A DNA stretch of 64,000 nt from Tetrapyrgos nigripes (taxonomy: Eukaryota > Basidiomycota > Agaricomycetes > Agaricales > Campanellaceae), in the NCBI GenBank assembly GCA_013368315.1, contig JAACJM010000045.1, forward strand, positions 62,001 through 126,000, read 5' to 3'. A model generated the notes under the pieces. That model had not been told where the DNA came from. It saw nothing but the letters and a program-made list of their open reading frames with translations, and searched no databases. Every line of letters starts with the position of its first letter. Within the stretch, counting starts at the first letter, position 1. This document shows, in pieces, positions 1 to 8,726 of the stretch. Position numbers and translations under genes: made by a program.

Positions 1-230
1 AGTGTGTCGTTCTTAGTGCTCCACCAATTGTCGTAAAACCCGTTGGAGTTGGGCCAACCACCCTCTGTGTCGTTGTTGGTGGTCCACCAATCGTCATAAA
101 ACCAATCATTTGGGTCATAGTTCCATGCCATGCGCCAGAAGAGGTCAACTCTGTCGTCACGAGGGTTGTATGGGATCTTAGTCCTGGAGAGGATAAGTGA
201 AGTTTCAGGTGAAAACGAGAACGAGAGCAT
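1..230 (-). CDS. Open frame downstream of the chromodomain, partial
   Basis: An ATG at 230-228 opens a minus-strand frame that stays open to the window edge (76 codons). It lies 138 bases after the pol stop at 368-370, so it would be a third ORF of the Ty3 element or the start of its 3' region. The product is rich in Trp, Tyr, Phe, Asp and Asn, and contains two similar modules: residues with the core WFYDDWWTTNNDT and later GFYDNWWSTKNDT. I do not recognise the family. No catalytic motif is visible. It could be a chance frame in the 3' untranslated part, but the repeated module argues for coding. Confidence 0.4.
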   Translation of the reverse strand, partial: MLSFSFSPETSLILSRTKIPYNPRDDRVDLFWRMAWNYDPNDWFYDDWWTTNNDTEGGWPNSNGFYDNWWSTKNDT

Positions 231-367
231 GTTCGGTACTGTGGACGTAGTGGAGGTGGTGAAGGTAAACAGGTTTTTGTGGAATTCCGTTCAAGCGTAG
301 GTCTTTTTAGGACTTTTGCGTTCAGACGGGTATGTTGTTTCGGCATTGTTTTGACAGTGAACGCCGT

Positions 368-3300
368 TTATTGATGTCGGTATGCCCATGGATGTTTCTG
401 GTGGAATTCTTCAACCATGTCTATTATGTTTGACAGGTTTGATGTGGGGACCCAAGAATTCTCAGAGTCAGAGTAGTCAAACCATTTGATGAGATACTGA
501 GTTCCTTTTCTATTTCTGGTGGGTTTGGAGTCTAGTATTCTTTCCACGTCGTATTCGTCATCTGCGTCTAGCAACTCTGTGTGTGGTTCAGGGTAATTCG
601 GTCCACGAGCGTCTGTTTCAACATATGGTGACAGCAATGATGCATGAAAGACAGGGTGTATTTGCCAGGTCTTTGGTAATTTCAACTTGTAGTTGACCTG
701 TCCGATTATTTCAATGACCTCGAATGGACCATGATGACAATTGGATAACTTAGCTTTCGGTCTCGTCGTTTTTAGGTTCTTCCCGTCGAGTAATACCCTG
801 TCTCCAATCTTGTACCCTGTCCATGGTATAGAATGGTTTCTGTGCTGGTCTTTCATCGTTTCTGCCACTGAAGTTAGACTGGCTTTGAGTTTGTCCCTGA
901 GTCAGTTGAGATTTTCGAGTCGTTCTTTGACTGTCGGTAGGTTGGACGTTGGGTTAATTGTAGGGAAGAATTGTGGTTGATATCTGTGTAAGAGTTCAAA
1001 TGGTGATTTTCCAGTTGCTGAGTGAACTCTAGTGTTGTGGCTGAACTCCACATACGGTATGTAGTCCACCCAGTCTTCCTGTCGGTAATTACAGAAGATC
1101 TGTAAGAACTGTTCTAGTTCTTGATTGTATCGTTCGGATTCCCCGTCGGTCTGTGGGTGATAAGCTGTGCTGAGTGCTGATGTTATTCCTAGCTTTTCGT
1201 GGACCGCGGCCATAACTTTGCTAGCGAACTGTGGCCCTCGATCGGAGATCATTTTATCCCACAGCCCGTATCGCCGCCATGTGTGGTCAAGCAGGAGGTT
1301 GACTGTACCGTCGCTGTCAATTGTTTTTGTACATGGCAATATGATGACAGTTTTTGTTGACCTGTCGACCACGACATGTACCGCATTGAATCCTTTACAT
1401 TTGGGGAGATCCGTGATGAAGTCAGTGGTGATAGTTCTGAAAGGATGTTCTGGAATTTTGGTGGGTACTAAGGGGACTCGAGTCGGATGATTGTTGGGTT
1501 TAGTTAACTGGCATTTGGGGCAACCATTTATGTAGTCTCTGATGAAGACTGACATTCCTGGCCACCAGAATTCCCTGCTGACTAGTTTGTAGGTCTTGTA
1601 TCTACCCGGGTGTCCCGCTGCTAGGGAGTTGTGGTGTAGCTTCACAATGTCTCATCAGAGATTGTTGTTGGCTGGGACATAGATTTTACCCTGGAACAAT
1701 ATAATCCCATCTTCATAGTTCCATTCCTGTAGATCTTTCACCAGAGACTGAGGTCCGTTTTGTAGAATGATGTCGAGGGCACTCACTACTTCAAGGTCCC
1801 TTTTGGGGGACTCTTTGATTCTTCGACGCAGTTCTACGTCTCCTATAGCCCTTACAGTCCCTTGTCTGGTTGCTCGAATTTGGAAGAATTTAGGATTGAG
1901 AAGGACCCTATTGGCATTGTCATTTTCTATTCCCACTCGGTGATCTGGTCGTCTGGACAGTGGATCAGCTTTGTTAAGGCTTCCCAGTTTATGGAGGAGG
2001 GAAAACTCAAATCGTGTGAGGAATAATGCCCAATGTGCTTGTTGTCGGCTGAGTTTCTGAGCTGTCGTGAAGGATGTCAAGTTCTGGTGATCGGTCAAAA
2101 TTTTGATGGAGTATGGGGCTCCTTCCAGGTAGTGTTGCCATGCTTCTAATGCTCGTATAATTGCCAGCAGTTCATTATCGTGGATGTTATAGTTTCATTC
2201 TGTCTCAGAGAGTGACTTGGAGATATAGGCCACCGGGTGCCATTGGTTGTTGTCTCCAGTTTGCATGAGTATGCCTCCTGTTGCATATTCTGATGTGTCG
2301 ACTTCTACTTGATACGGTTTGGTATGGTCGGGCATCAGTAAGACTGGTTTAGATGTAAAGGCTGTTTTGAGAGACTGAAAGGATTCCTCCGTTTCTGTTC
2401 CCCAGCTCCACTGATTTTCCTTCCTTGTTAGGTCGAAAAGTGGTCGTGCAATTTTTGAGAAGTCTTTGATGAACCGTCTGTAGAAGTTTCCGAATCCTAG
2501 GAATGCTTGTACTTCTTTTACTGTCTTCAGTGTTGGCCATTCAATTACTCCCGCTACTTTAGCAGGATCCATTGCTAAAGTGTCATGGGAGACAATTAGG
2601 CCCAAGAAGTCAACTTTATCAGTTTCAAACATGCATTTCTCGGGTTTTGCATATAAGTCGTTGTCCCGTAACCATTGTAGCACCTTTTGTACAAGTTCGC
2701 AATGTTCTGCTAAGTCGTGGGTGAATATGAGAACGTCATCCATATAAATAACGACCTTCCCTTGATCGATCAGATCCTTAAAGATCGTATTCATCATGGC
2801 TTGAAAGGTGGCTGGTGAATTCATTAGTCTGAAAAACATGACTGTTGGTTTGAAGAGTCCTCGATTGGTTTTGAAGGCGGCTTTCCATTCATCTCCTTCC
2901 TTGATTCGGATGTTATTGTATCCCCATCGTAGATCAATCTTGGTGAATACGTGGGCGTTTTTGAGTTTGTTGATCAGTTCTGGGATAAGAGGTAAGGGAT
3001 ACACGTTTTTTACAGTACCCTTGTTGAGTTCTCTGTAGTCTTGTACTGGTCGTAGTTTTCCATCTTTCTTTTTAACGAAGAAGAAAGGACTCGTCATAGG
3101 TGACTTTGATGGTTTAAAGTATCCTTTGTCGAGGTTTTCGTTTAAGAATGAATCTAACTCGGTTTGCTCACTTGGTGAGAGAGGATATGTTTTGCACATT
3201 TGTGGTTGAAAATCCTCTCGTAGTTCGATTGCATGATCCCAGCTACTTTGTTGGGGTAAGCGTTCCGAGGTTTCTTTATCGAATACCGACAAGTAATTGT

Positions 3301-4234
3301 GATATTGCTTGGGGATTCACTCTTCTAGTGATGTTGGTTGGTCTGTTGTTGACTTGTTTTCAGCAATCTGTTGTGCTTTTGTAAAAGCTGCTCGGATACT
3401 CAGCTTGGTGTTCGATAGTTCTTCGTCTTGATCCTTTGGAGTATCAATATATTCCATGGCTAGTTGACTCCATTGGTGTGGGACGTTCCACTGTCCAGTT
3501 GTATCTTCAGAGGTTTGTAGTTCTCCTGATTCGATTTGTTTTGGACGGGTGTTTTGAGATCGTAATCTTCAGCATTGACCTGCTACCTTTGGCTGTGCCA
3601 CCGGCTTATAGGGTCCTGTGGGTTCTTTGTATAACACTTGGTATTTTTGATGGTACGTTCTAGGATCAACTACTTCAGGTTGTTTTGGTTTCGTGGGATG
3701 TGTACTCGACTTAGCTTTGATTTTTACCAGTGGTTTTTCCAGTATGCAGGTGTCAACACAGTGTGTCAGGTTAACTTCTGAGGCCACCCAATCGATTTCT
3801 GGGTTGTGGTGTTCTAACCAATCGGTTCCTAGAATAATATCGTGTTTGCCGATGTCTGTAATATAAAATTCGGCAGTTTCTTCGTGATACAACTCTCGAT
3901 CTTGTGCATAGATCCGTAACTTTTGGATGTTGTAATGTGTCACCCATCCCATAACGTTTTTGGATCCATCAACATTTTGTACCGGGAAGGGTTTTTCTAT
4001 GGGGATTCAATTAAGGTGGTGTTTTTGAGCAAAGGTGTTGTTGATAATGACCCCTTCCACTCTGCTATCCAGTAGAGCGATTGCATCGATTTTTCGTCCA
4101 GTTATTTTACCGATCAATTCCGTTTTCAATTCTATCGAGTGATTGCCGTGATTCTTAGCTTAGATGGGAATTGTGACTTATGAAAGGGTATAAGGCTTGT
4201 GTATTGCCTATTCTTTACTGGTATATATGTCCAT
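368..4234 (-). pseudogene. pol: Ty3 pol: protease, RT, RNase H, integrase, chromodomain
   Basis: One reading frame runs from an ATG at 4234 to the TAA at 370-368, broken by ten in-frame stops. The protease site near 4061-4069 reads D-S-R where the family has D-S-G. Reverse transcriptase shows YMDD near 2740. RNase H follows and includes the TDHQNL segment. Integrase has the HHCC finger (two His near 1640, CPKC near 1525) and D, D, E residues in the segments TTDF, SDRGPQFAS and TDGESERYN. The C-terminal chromodomain (about 368-560) has ERILDSK, YLIKWFDY and SWVP. Chromodomains tether integration to methylated-histone chromatin in related elements. The stops lie at 4208, 4178, 4160, 4007, 3569, 3317, 2195, 1655, 1652 and 902 (lowest coordinate of each codon) and every one fits C-to-T on the coding strand. 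Confidence 0.92.
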
Positions 4235-5328
4235 ACTCCTCCTCCTGATGATGTGACAGGGGAGGTATTCAAAAATCCATTTGTGTTACAAGGTCCTTTA
4301 GGTATCCTGCCGCCTTCTCCTTCTCTTCTCCAGATAGTGACCTGATTTTGGCAGTGAATTCTGCAATATCCTTCATCGTGGTGTTTGTCTTGGAGGACGA
4401 GGGTTCTATGGTGACTGTGGTTGTTCTGATCAAAGGTTTCCAGGCCGTGTTATTGGAATTTGTCGTGTTTGTCCTGGGAAACGTAGGACAGTTCCATGTG
4501 GTGTGTCCCTTTTCGCGACAGCCAAAACATCGTCCTTCTTTTTTCATTTTTTCCCTTTCCTCATTTGTCAGCTTAGGTGGATACTTAGTATTCGAAGATG
4601 CACCTGGGGTATTATTTTGGAAGGCATTCACTTCCAAACTCCTCGTTCTGCTTCCTCCCATGCCTTGCAATCCTCTGTTCTGCTGTCCTCCTTCCCCTCG
4701 TTGTTTGCCCCATAAGGCTTTCTCTGTTTGTCTTTCCACCCAGATCATGTGTTGTTTGACCGCAGCTTTTTGTAGCGTTGCGAGGTTCTTGGGTTGGGAT
4801 GGTAGATAGGAAATTCGGTCTACCAATCCTTTCGGAACTCCTTTTCGATAGTACTTCATTAATCCCTTGTCGTTATAGCCAGTATCTTTAGCATATAGTT
4901 TGAATTGGGAGTTGTACTTATCTATGTCTGCTAATGCCCCTTCCATCCTTATAGTTTCTATCTTTGCTTGAGCTTGAGATTCCCGGGATGTTGGTTTAAA
5001 ATCTCACAGGAACTCCCATTTTACTTCTCGTAGTGTCCACGACTTCTTCTTCCTCGTAGATCCCAGTGACGAGTCTTCATCACTGTCACTATAGTCATTG
5101 TCTTCTTCATAGATTTTCGCCATCATATCATGAGCCCATTGCCCTGCTTCTTCTCCTGTGAAGAGGGTGAGAAACAGTGCTATTTTCTTGTTTTCTGTAG
5201 GATAGACTCCCTCGTTGAGTCGGAGGTAGTTGGTAAACTCGGCTAACCAATCCTTTGCCAAGTTTCGTTCTCCTGTGAACTTCTCTGGTTTTGCCCCTCT
5301 TTCCTTTGTGGTTCTATTAGAAGAGATA

Positions 5329-6955
5329 CAGTGGGCAAAAAAATTGTCCGCATGTTTCACACTTTTGCAAAGATTGTCAATTATAGAGCTACTGAATAGA
5401 AATGAGACAAAATAGTCAGTGATGGCCTGAAAGCCCTTGATAAGTGCTATGATAATCTTCTTGTTTTGTGTTATTTGGTCAAATACCCATGAAGATATGC
5501 CAAATTTAAAATGGTAAGTCATTTGGACAATTTTTTGAGTTGCTACTTTATCAATACTATTGGCACAATGTGATGCCTCATAGATGACATCATAAGTGGA
5601 GCTGTACAGTGATGCAATGTATACATCATAATGATGTCATAGCTGTCAGCTAGACCATATATAAGGACATCCAGATCATCTATTGCCCCCATAAAATCAT
5701 GAGACCCATCACCTCCACTCAGAAAGACAATGTCCTCTCTCATCTCCAAACTGGCGCTTCATCCAGGGAAATCTCTGCTCAAACTGGAGTATCCAAGTCA
5801 ACGGTTGCCTCTCTGGCCAAAGAGATGGATCCTGACAAGGAGAACCATAAGGCAGGGTGCCCTAAGAAGCTCTCTACCACTGATGAACAGGCTGCTATCA
5901 AACAAATCAACACTGGGAAAGCCAGGAACACTGCAGAGGTGGCCAGAAACATCAATCCCCTTCTTGACCAAGCTATCTCCACCCAAACCATGCAAAATTC
6001 CCTTCACAAACATGGTGTAGACACCAAGAAACCACAGAAAAAGCCCAAACTCACTGCAGCTCACAGGAAGGCTCGTTTAAAATTTGCAGAGAAGTACAAG
6101 GACTGGACTGTGGATGACTGGAAGCAGGTTATATGGTCAGATGAGACTAAAATCAATCGGTTTGGGTCAGATGGGCAGCAGTTTGTGTGGGGTAGGACAG
6201 GTGAATCCATGGGGGAGAGAGATGTGGTGGAAACAGTCAAATTTGGAGGAGGAAATATCATGGTGTGGGGGTGTATGGGATGGGATGGACCTGGAAACAT
6301 GGCAGAGGTTGAGGGAAGGATGGATGCAGAGCAGTATGTGGACATTTTGGAGAACAATCTTCTGGAGAGCATGGATTGTTTGGGTGTTGATCCAGAGATG
6401 GCCATTTTTCAGCAGGATAACGATCCAAAACACAAGTCAAAACTAGCCACCAAATGGTTTGAGGAGAACAAAATCCATTGCATGAGCTGGCCTGCTCAGT
6501 CTCCTGACCTAAACCCCATTGAACACCTCTGGACAACCCTCAAACGCAAACTCAACGAGTATGATACAGCACCATCTGGAGTTTGGGAAATATGGGATAG
6601 AGCAGCAGAAAAGTGGGTGGAAATCACAGAAGAGGATTGTCAGAAATTGATCAGGAGTATGCCTAGAAGGATCAAAGCTGTTTTAAAGGCTAAAGGAGGG
6701 CATACCAAGTACTGAGCAAGCACTTTCTGTATTTTAAGGCATATGTCAAAAAATTGTCCAAATGACTTACCATTTTAAATTGAGTATATCTCCATGGGTA
6801 TTTGACAAAATAACACAAAACAAGGAGATTATCATAGCACTTATCAAGGGCTTTCAGGCCATCATTGACCATTTTGTTTCATCTCTATTCAGTAGCTCTA
6901 TAATTGACAATCTCTGCAAAAGTATGAAACATGCGGACAATTTTTTTGCCCACTG
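5329..6955 (+). mobile_element. Tc1/mariner element with 210-bp inverted repeats
   Basis: The element starts CAGTGGGC and ends GCCCACTG, flanked on both sides by TA (5327-5328 and 6956-6957), the standard Tc1/mariner target duplication. The inverted repeats are unusually long: 5329-5538 and 6746-6955, about 210 bp each, and differ at roughly a dozen positions. The element is 1627 bp and carries one intact transposase gene. It lies inside the gag gene of the Ty3 element, so it arrived later. Confidence 0.96.
5699..6715 (+). CDS. Tc1-family transposase, intact
   Basis: A 338-residue uninterrupted ORF. The first ~120 residues form paired helix-turn-helix regions (SSREISAQTGVSKSTVASL is a clear recognition helix). 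The DDE domain follows: first Asp in VIWSDETKINRFG (about residue 148), second Asp in FQQDNDPKHKSK (about 242), and Glu in SPDLNPIEHLW (about 277), giving the DD34E spacing of Tc1. The product would bind the flanking inverted repeats and move the element by cut and paste into TA sites. It is the only transposase in this nest without a premature stop, so the element could still be active or recently active. The ATG at 5699 is the first in frame. Confidence 0.95.
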   Translation: MRPITSTQKDNVLSHLQTGASSREISAQTGVSKSTVASLAKEMDPDKENHKAGCPKKLSTTDEQAAIKQINTGKARNTAEVARNINPLLDQAISTQTMQNSLHKHGVDTKKPQKKPKLTAAHRKARLKFAEKYKDWTVDDWKQVIWSDETKINRFGSDGQQFVWGRTGESMGERDVVETVKFGGGNIMVWGCMGWDGPGNMAEVEGRMDAEQYVDILENNLLESMDCLGVDPEMAIFQQDNDPKHKSKLATKWFEENKIHCMSWPAQSPDLNPIEHLWTTLKRKLNEYDTAPSGVWEIWDRAAEKWVEITEEDCQKLIRSMPRRIKAVLKAKGGHTKY

Positions 6956-8128
6956 TAGAGGGACCTTCATTGTCGGAAGGGGTGTCATCAAGGATTCCTC
7001 CTGCGGTGGCTGTGGCTGATGTGGGTTCGTTGTGTTCGGACATTCCAAGGGAAGAATAGAGAGTCTGAAAATCGATTGTTTGTCAGGGATGGACGGATAT
7101 GGGTTCTTGGATTGCACTGGGGTGCTGTTGGATGGAGATCTTTTAAGGGGAGTTTGTGGTTCGGTGGGAGGAAGTGGTAGTTCTGGCTCGGAAATAGGTT
7201 CGGTTATGGGGAGTTGGGTTTCTGTAGTGGGTTCTGATGGGATGTATTGTCCAGGTGGTAGTATGGGTCCGAGGCCGTGCTCTAGTTCTGCTTGTGTAAG
7301 TGCTTGGTTGTGTATGGAGAATCGGTTTGGACACGGATTGTTTAAACAGGCATTCCAATGATTATCAGTTGAGAGATAACAGTCCTGTTGACTCTGCAGA
7401 TAATATGCGTGAGGTCAACAGATGCAGGCAAGGGGAATGTGAGGTGAGGAGGTATGACTGGGAACCCGTGAGGGAACACGTGATTGTGATCGGGTTACTC
7501 TAGGAATTCTGCTTTCGGACATACACTAGTTGGTGTCTTCAGGTTCTGAAAACAGGTGATCCCACTGTTCGGCAGGGACGTCTTCCCAATAGTTGTCTCG
7601 TTGATTGTAGTAGTTTATTCTGGGTGTTCAAGTGTGGAGGTATTCTTCGTGTTCCTCTAGACAATATTCCATGATGTCACAATCCTCGTAGTTGTTGTGG
7701 CTGAACCAACAGGGGATAATAGTGTTTCCAAATTGGATGAAATGACAGGTGTCTATGATTGCCATGTAACATGGGGATGCGTTCTCAGGAGATATCTTTA
7801 TTCGGAGGTATTCAAAGATGGTTGCTTCACCTTTGGCCCATGTTCTCTTGTTTAGTTTAATCCAATGGTTATCGAGTGTGACAGTGTGCTTTCGTACTGC
7901 GTCTTCAGCTTGTTGAGAATAATTTTTGAAACTGTTTGGGTCTGAATCACCAATCCTGAAGTAGTATTCTGGAGGGGGTCGGATTCGTAGGTTGTACAGG
8001 AACAGTTCGAAGTTGAAAGCCAGTGTGTATGATTTAGGATTTCAATTACAGAACTGGTCGACCACCCTACTCAAATCGGCGAGTTTGGTTTTATGTCTCA
8101 GGACTGTGTAGACAGGGGATGACTTCAT
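6956..8128 (-). pseudogene. Extra ORF upstream of gag in the Ty3 element
   Basis: An ATG at 8128-8126 opens a frame that runs through the whole leader to the start of gag: first residues MKSSPVYTVLRHKTK, later RIRPPPEYYFRIGDSD, RTWAKGEATIFEYL, a basic patch RVTRSQSR and a Pro/Glu-rich tail. The frame differs from gag and overlaps its first codons before reading into the Tc1 element. Four stops interrupt it (three TGA, one TAG), all explainable as C-to-T. Most Ty3 elements have no ORF here. It is not a shadow of another gene, because it is the only long frame in the stretch and its codons look protein-like. I do not recognise a domain. Confidence 0.55.
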
Positions 8129-8300
8129 GCAACAACTCCTTGAGCTTGTTCACGCTGGCCAACCTGTGAGGCTCCTCACACAGGGTAGAGATGATGGGCT
8201 TGGGGGCACTGTAGGGGAAGGATGGAAGAACAGGAAGGTTTGATACAATTGAAGGTTTTGTGTTGTGTTGCGAGGTCTGTTTGTGAGGTGGGTGTAAGAG

Positions 8301-8310
8301 AGTCTGTTCA
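8301..8310 (-). promoter_or_regulatory. Putative self-priming primer-binding site of the Ty3 element
   Basis: The minus strand reads TGAACAGACT two bases after the inferred 3' end of the 5' LTR. Its reverse complement, AGTCTGTTCA, occurs exactly at 8496-8487 in the LTR, about 29 bases downstream of a TATA box (8521-8530), which is where transcription would start. A transcript beginning AGTCTGTTCA could fold back and prime reverse transcription, as known for Tf1 and sushi-like chromoviruses. No match to a tRNA 3' end is evident. Confidence 0.6.
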
Positions 8311-8312
8311 AG

Positions 8313-8726
8313 TGTCAAGAACGTTGTCACTTAGCAATAACCACCCAAGTCACACAATGAACTGAATAGATTGATGAGTTACAGATGAGATGATATGTAG
8401 AGAGAGAGAATAGTAGAAACAAGTAGTGGATGAGTAGCTGACTATACTCGACACTGCACTGTACTGAGAGTGGAGTGGAGACGAAGTGAACAGACTAAGG
8501 AACTAACTACAAGTCCTTTGGTATATATGTAAAAGAAGTGAGTTGAGAATAAGTGAATAAGTGAGAATGTCCATGGAGATAGGAATCAGAGGAGATAAAT
8601 GATGAACATGTCAGATCAAGTGATGGTAACCATAGACAGAGAAGATGATGGTGGTAAGAGCAAGAGAAATGAATAGTAGTCCATGGAGATAAGAAATGAA
8701 TAGGAATAGATCAGCGATTTGTGACA
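8313..8726 (-). repeat. 5' LTR of the Ty3 element
   Basis: The LTR starts TGTCA at 8726 exactly where Plavaka homology stops, and ends TGACA at 8313, giving a 414-bp LTR with 5-bp terminal inverted repeats. An alternative end (GTGACA at 8325, 402 bp) is possible; the longer version puts the primer site 2 bases away and is preferred. A TATA box (ACATATATAC on the minus strand, 8530-8521) precedes the inferred transcript start near 8496. The partner LTR lies outside the window, so the ends cannot be confirmed by comparison. Confidence 0.75.

Larger units (their letters stand above)
4269..7043 (-). pseudogene. gag: Ty3 gag, split by a Tc1 insertion
   Basis: The reading frame begins at ATG 7043 (product starts MSEHNEPTS), is interrupted at 6956 by the Tc1 element, and resumes at 5328 with residues TTKERGAKPEKFTGERN. 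This part contains the typical Ty3 gag core (GEEAGQWAHDMMAKI). A TGA at 5004-5006 breaks the frame. The C-terminal part carries one zinc knuckle, C-x2-C-x4-H-x4-C (CFGCREKGHTTWNC, about 4490-4530), and ends at 4269. Pol lies in a different frame and has its own ATG 35 bases on, so pol expression would need a frameshift or reinitiation. The TA dinucleotide duplicated by the Tc1 element marks the break. Confidence 0.88.
1..8726 (-). mobile_element. Ty3/gypsy chromovirus (LTR retrotransposon), partial, nested
   Basis: The minus strand reads 5' LTR, an upstream ORF, gag, then pol in the order protease, reverse transcriptase, RNase H, integrase, chromodomain, which is the Ty3/gypsy chromovirus order. 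The 3' LTR is not in the window because the element runs off the left edge. It interrupts a Plavaka transposase at 8726/8727 and is itself interrupted by a Tc1 element at 5329-6955. All coding parts carry in-frame stops, so this copy is dead. Family assignment is firm; the exact clade (Tf1/sushi-like) is inferred from the chromodomain and the self-priming signal. Confidence 0.93.

Noticed and set aside
741..1490. Plus-strand frames of 79 and 107 codons in the Ty3 integrase region
   Set aside because: They lie antisense to clear integrase and chromodomain coding sequence and have no motifs.
5730..6536. Several frames on both strands overlapping the Tc1 transposase
   Set aside because: Shadows of the intact DD34E transposase in other frames.
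8313..8330. Shorter LTR end at GTGACA (8325)
   Set aside because: Also gives inverted termini, but leaves the primer site 14 bases away, which does not fit priming; kept only as an alternative.
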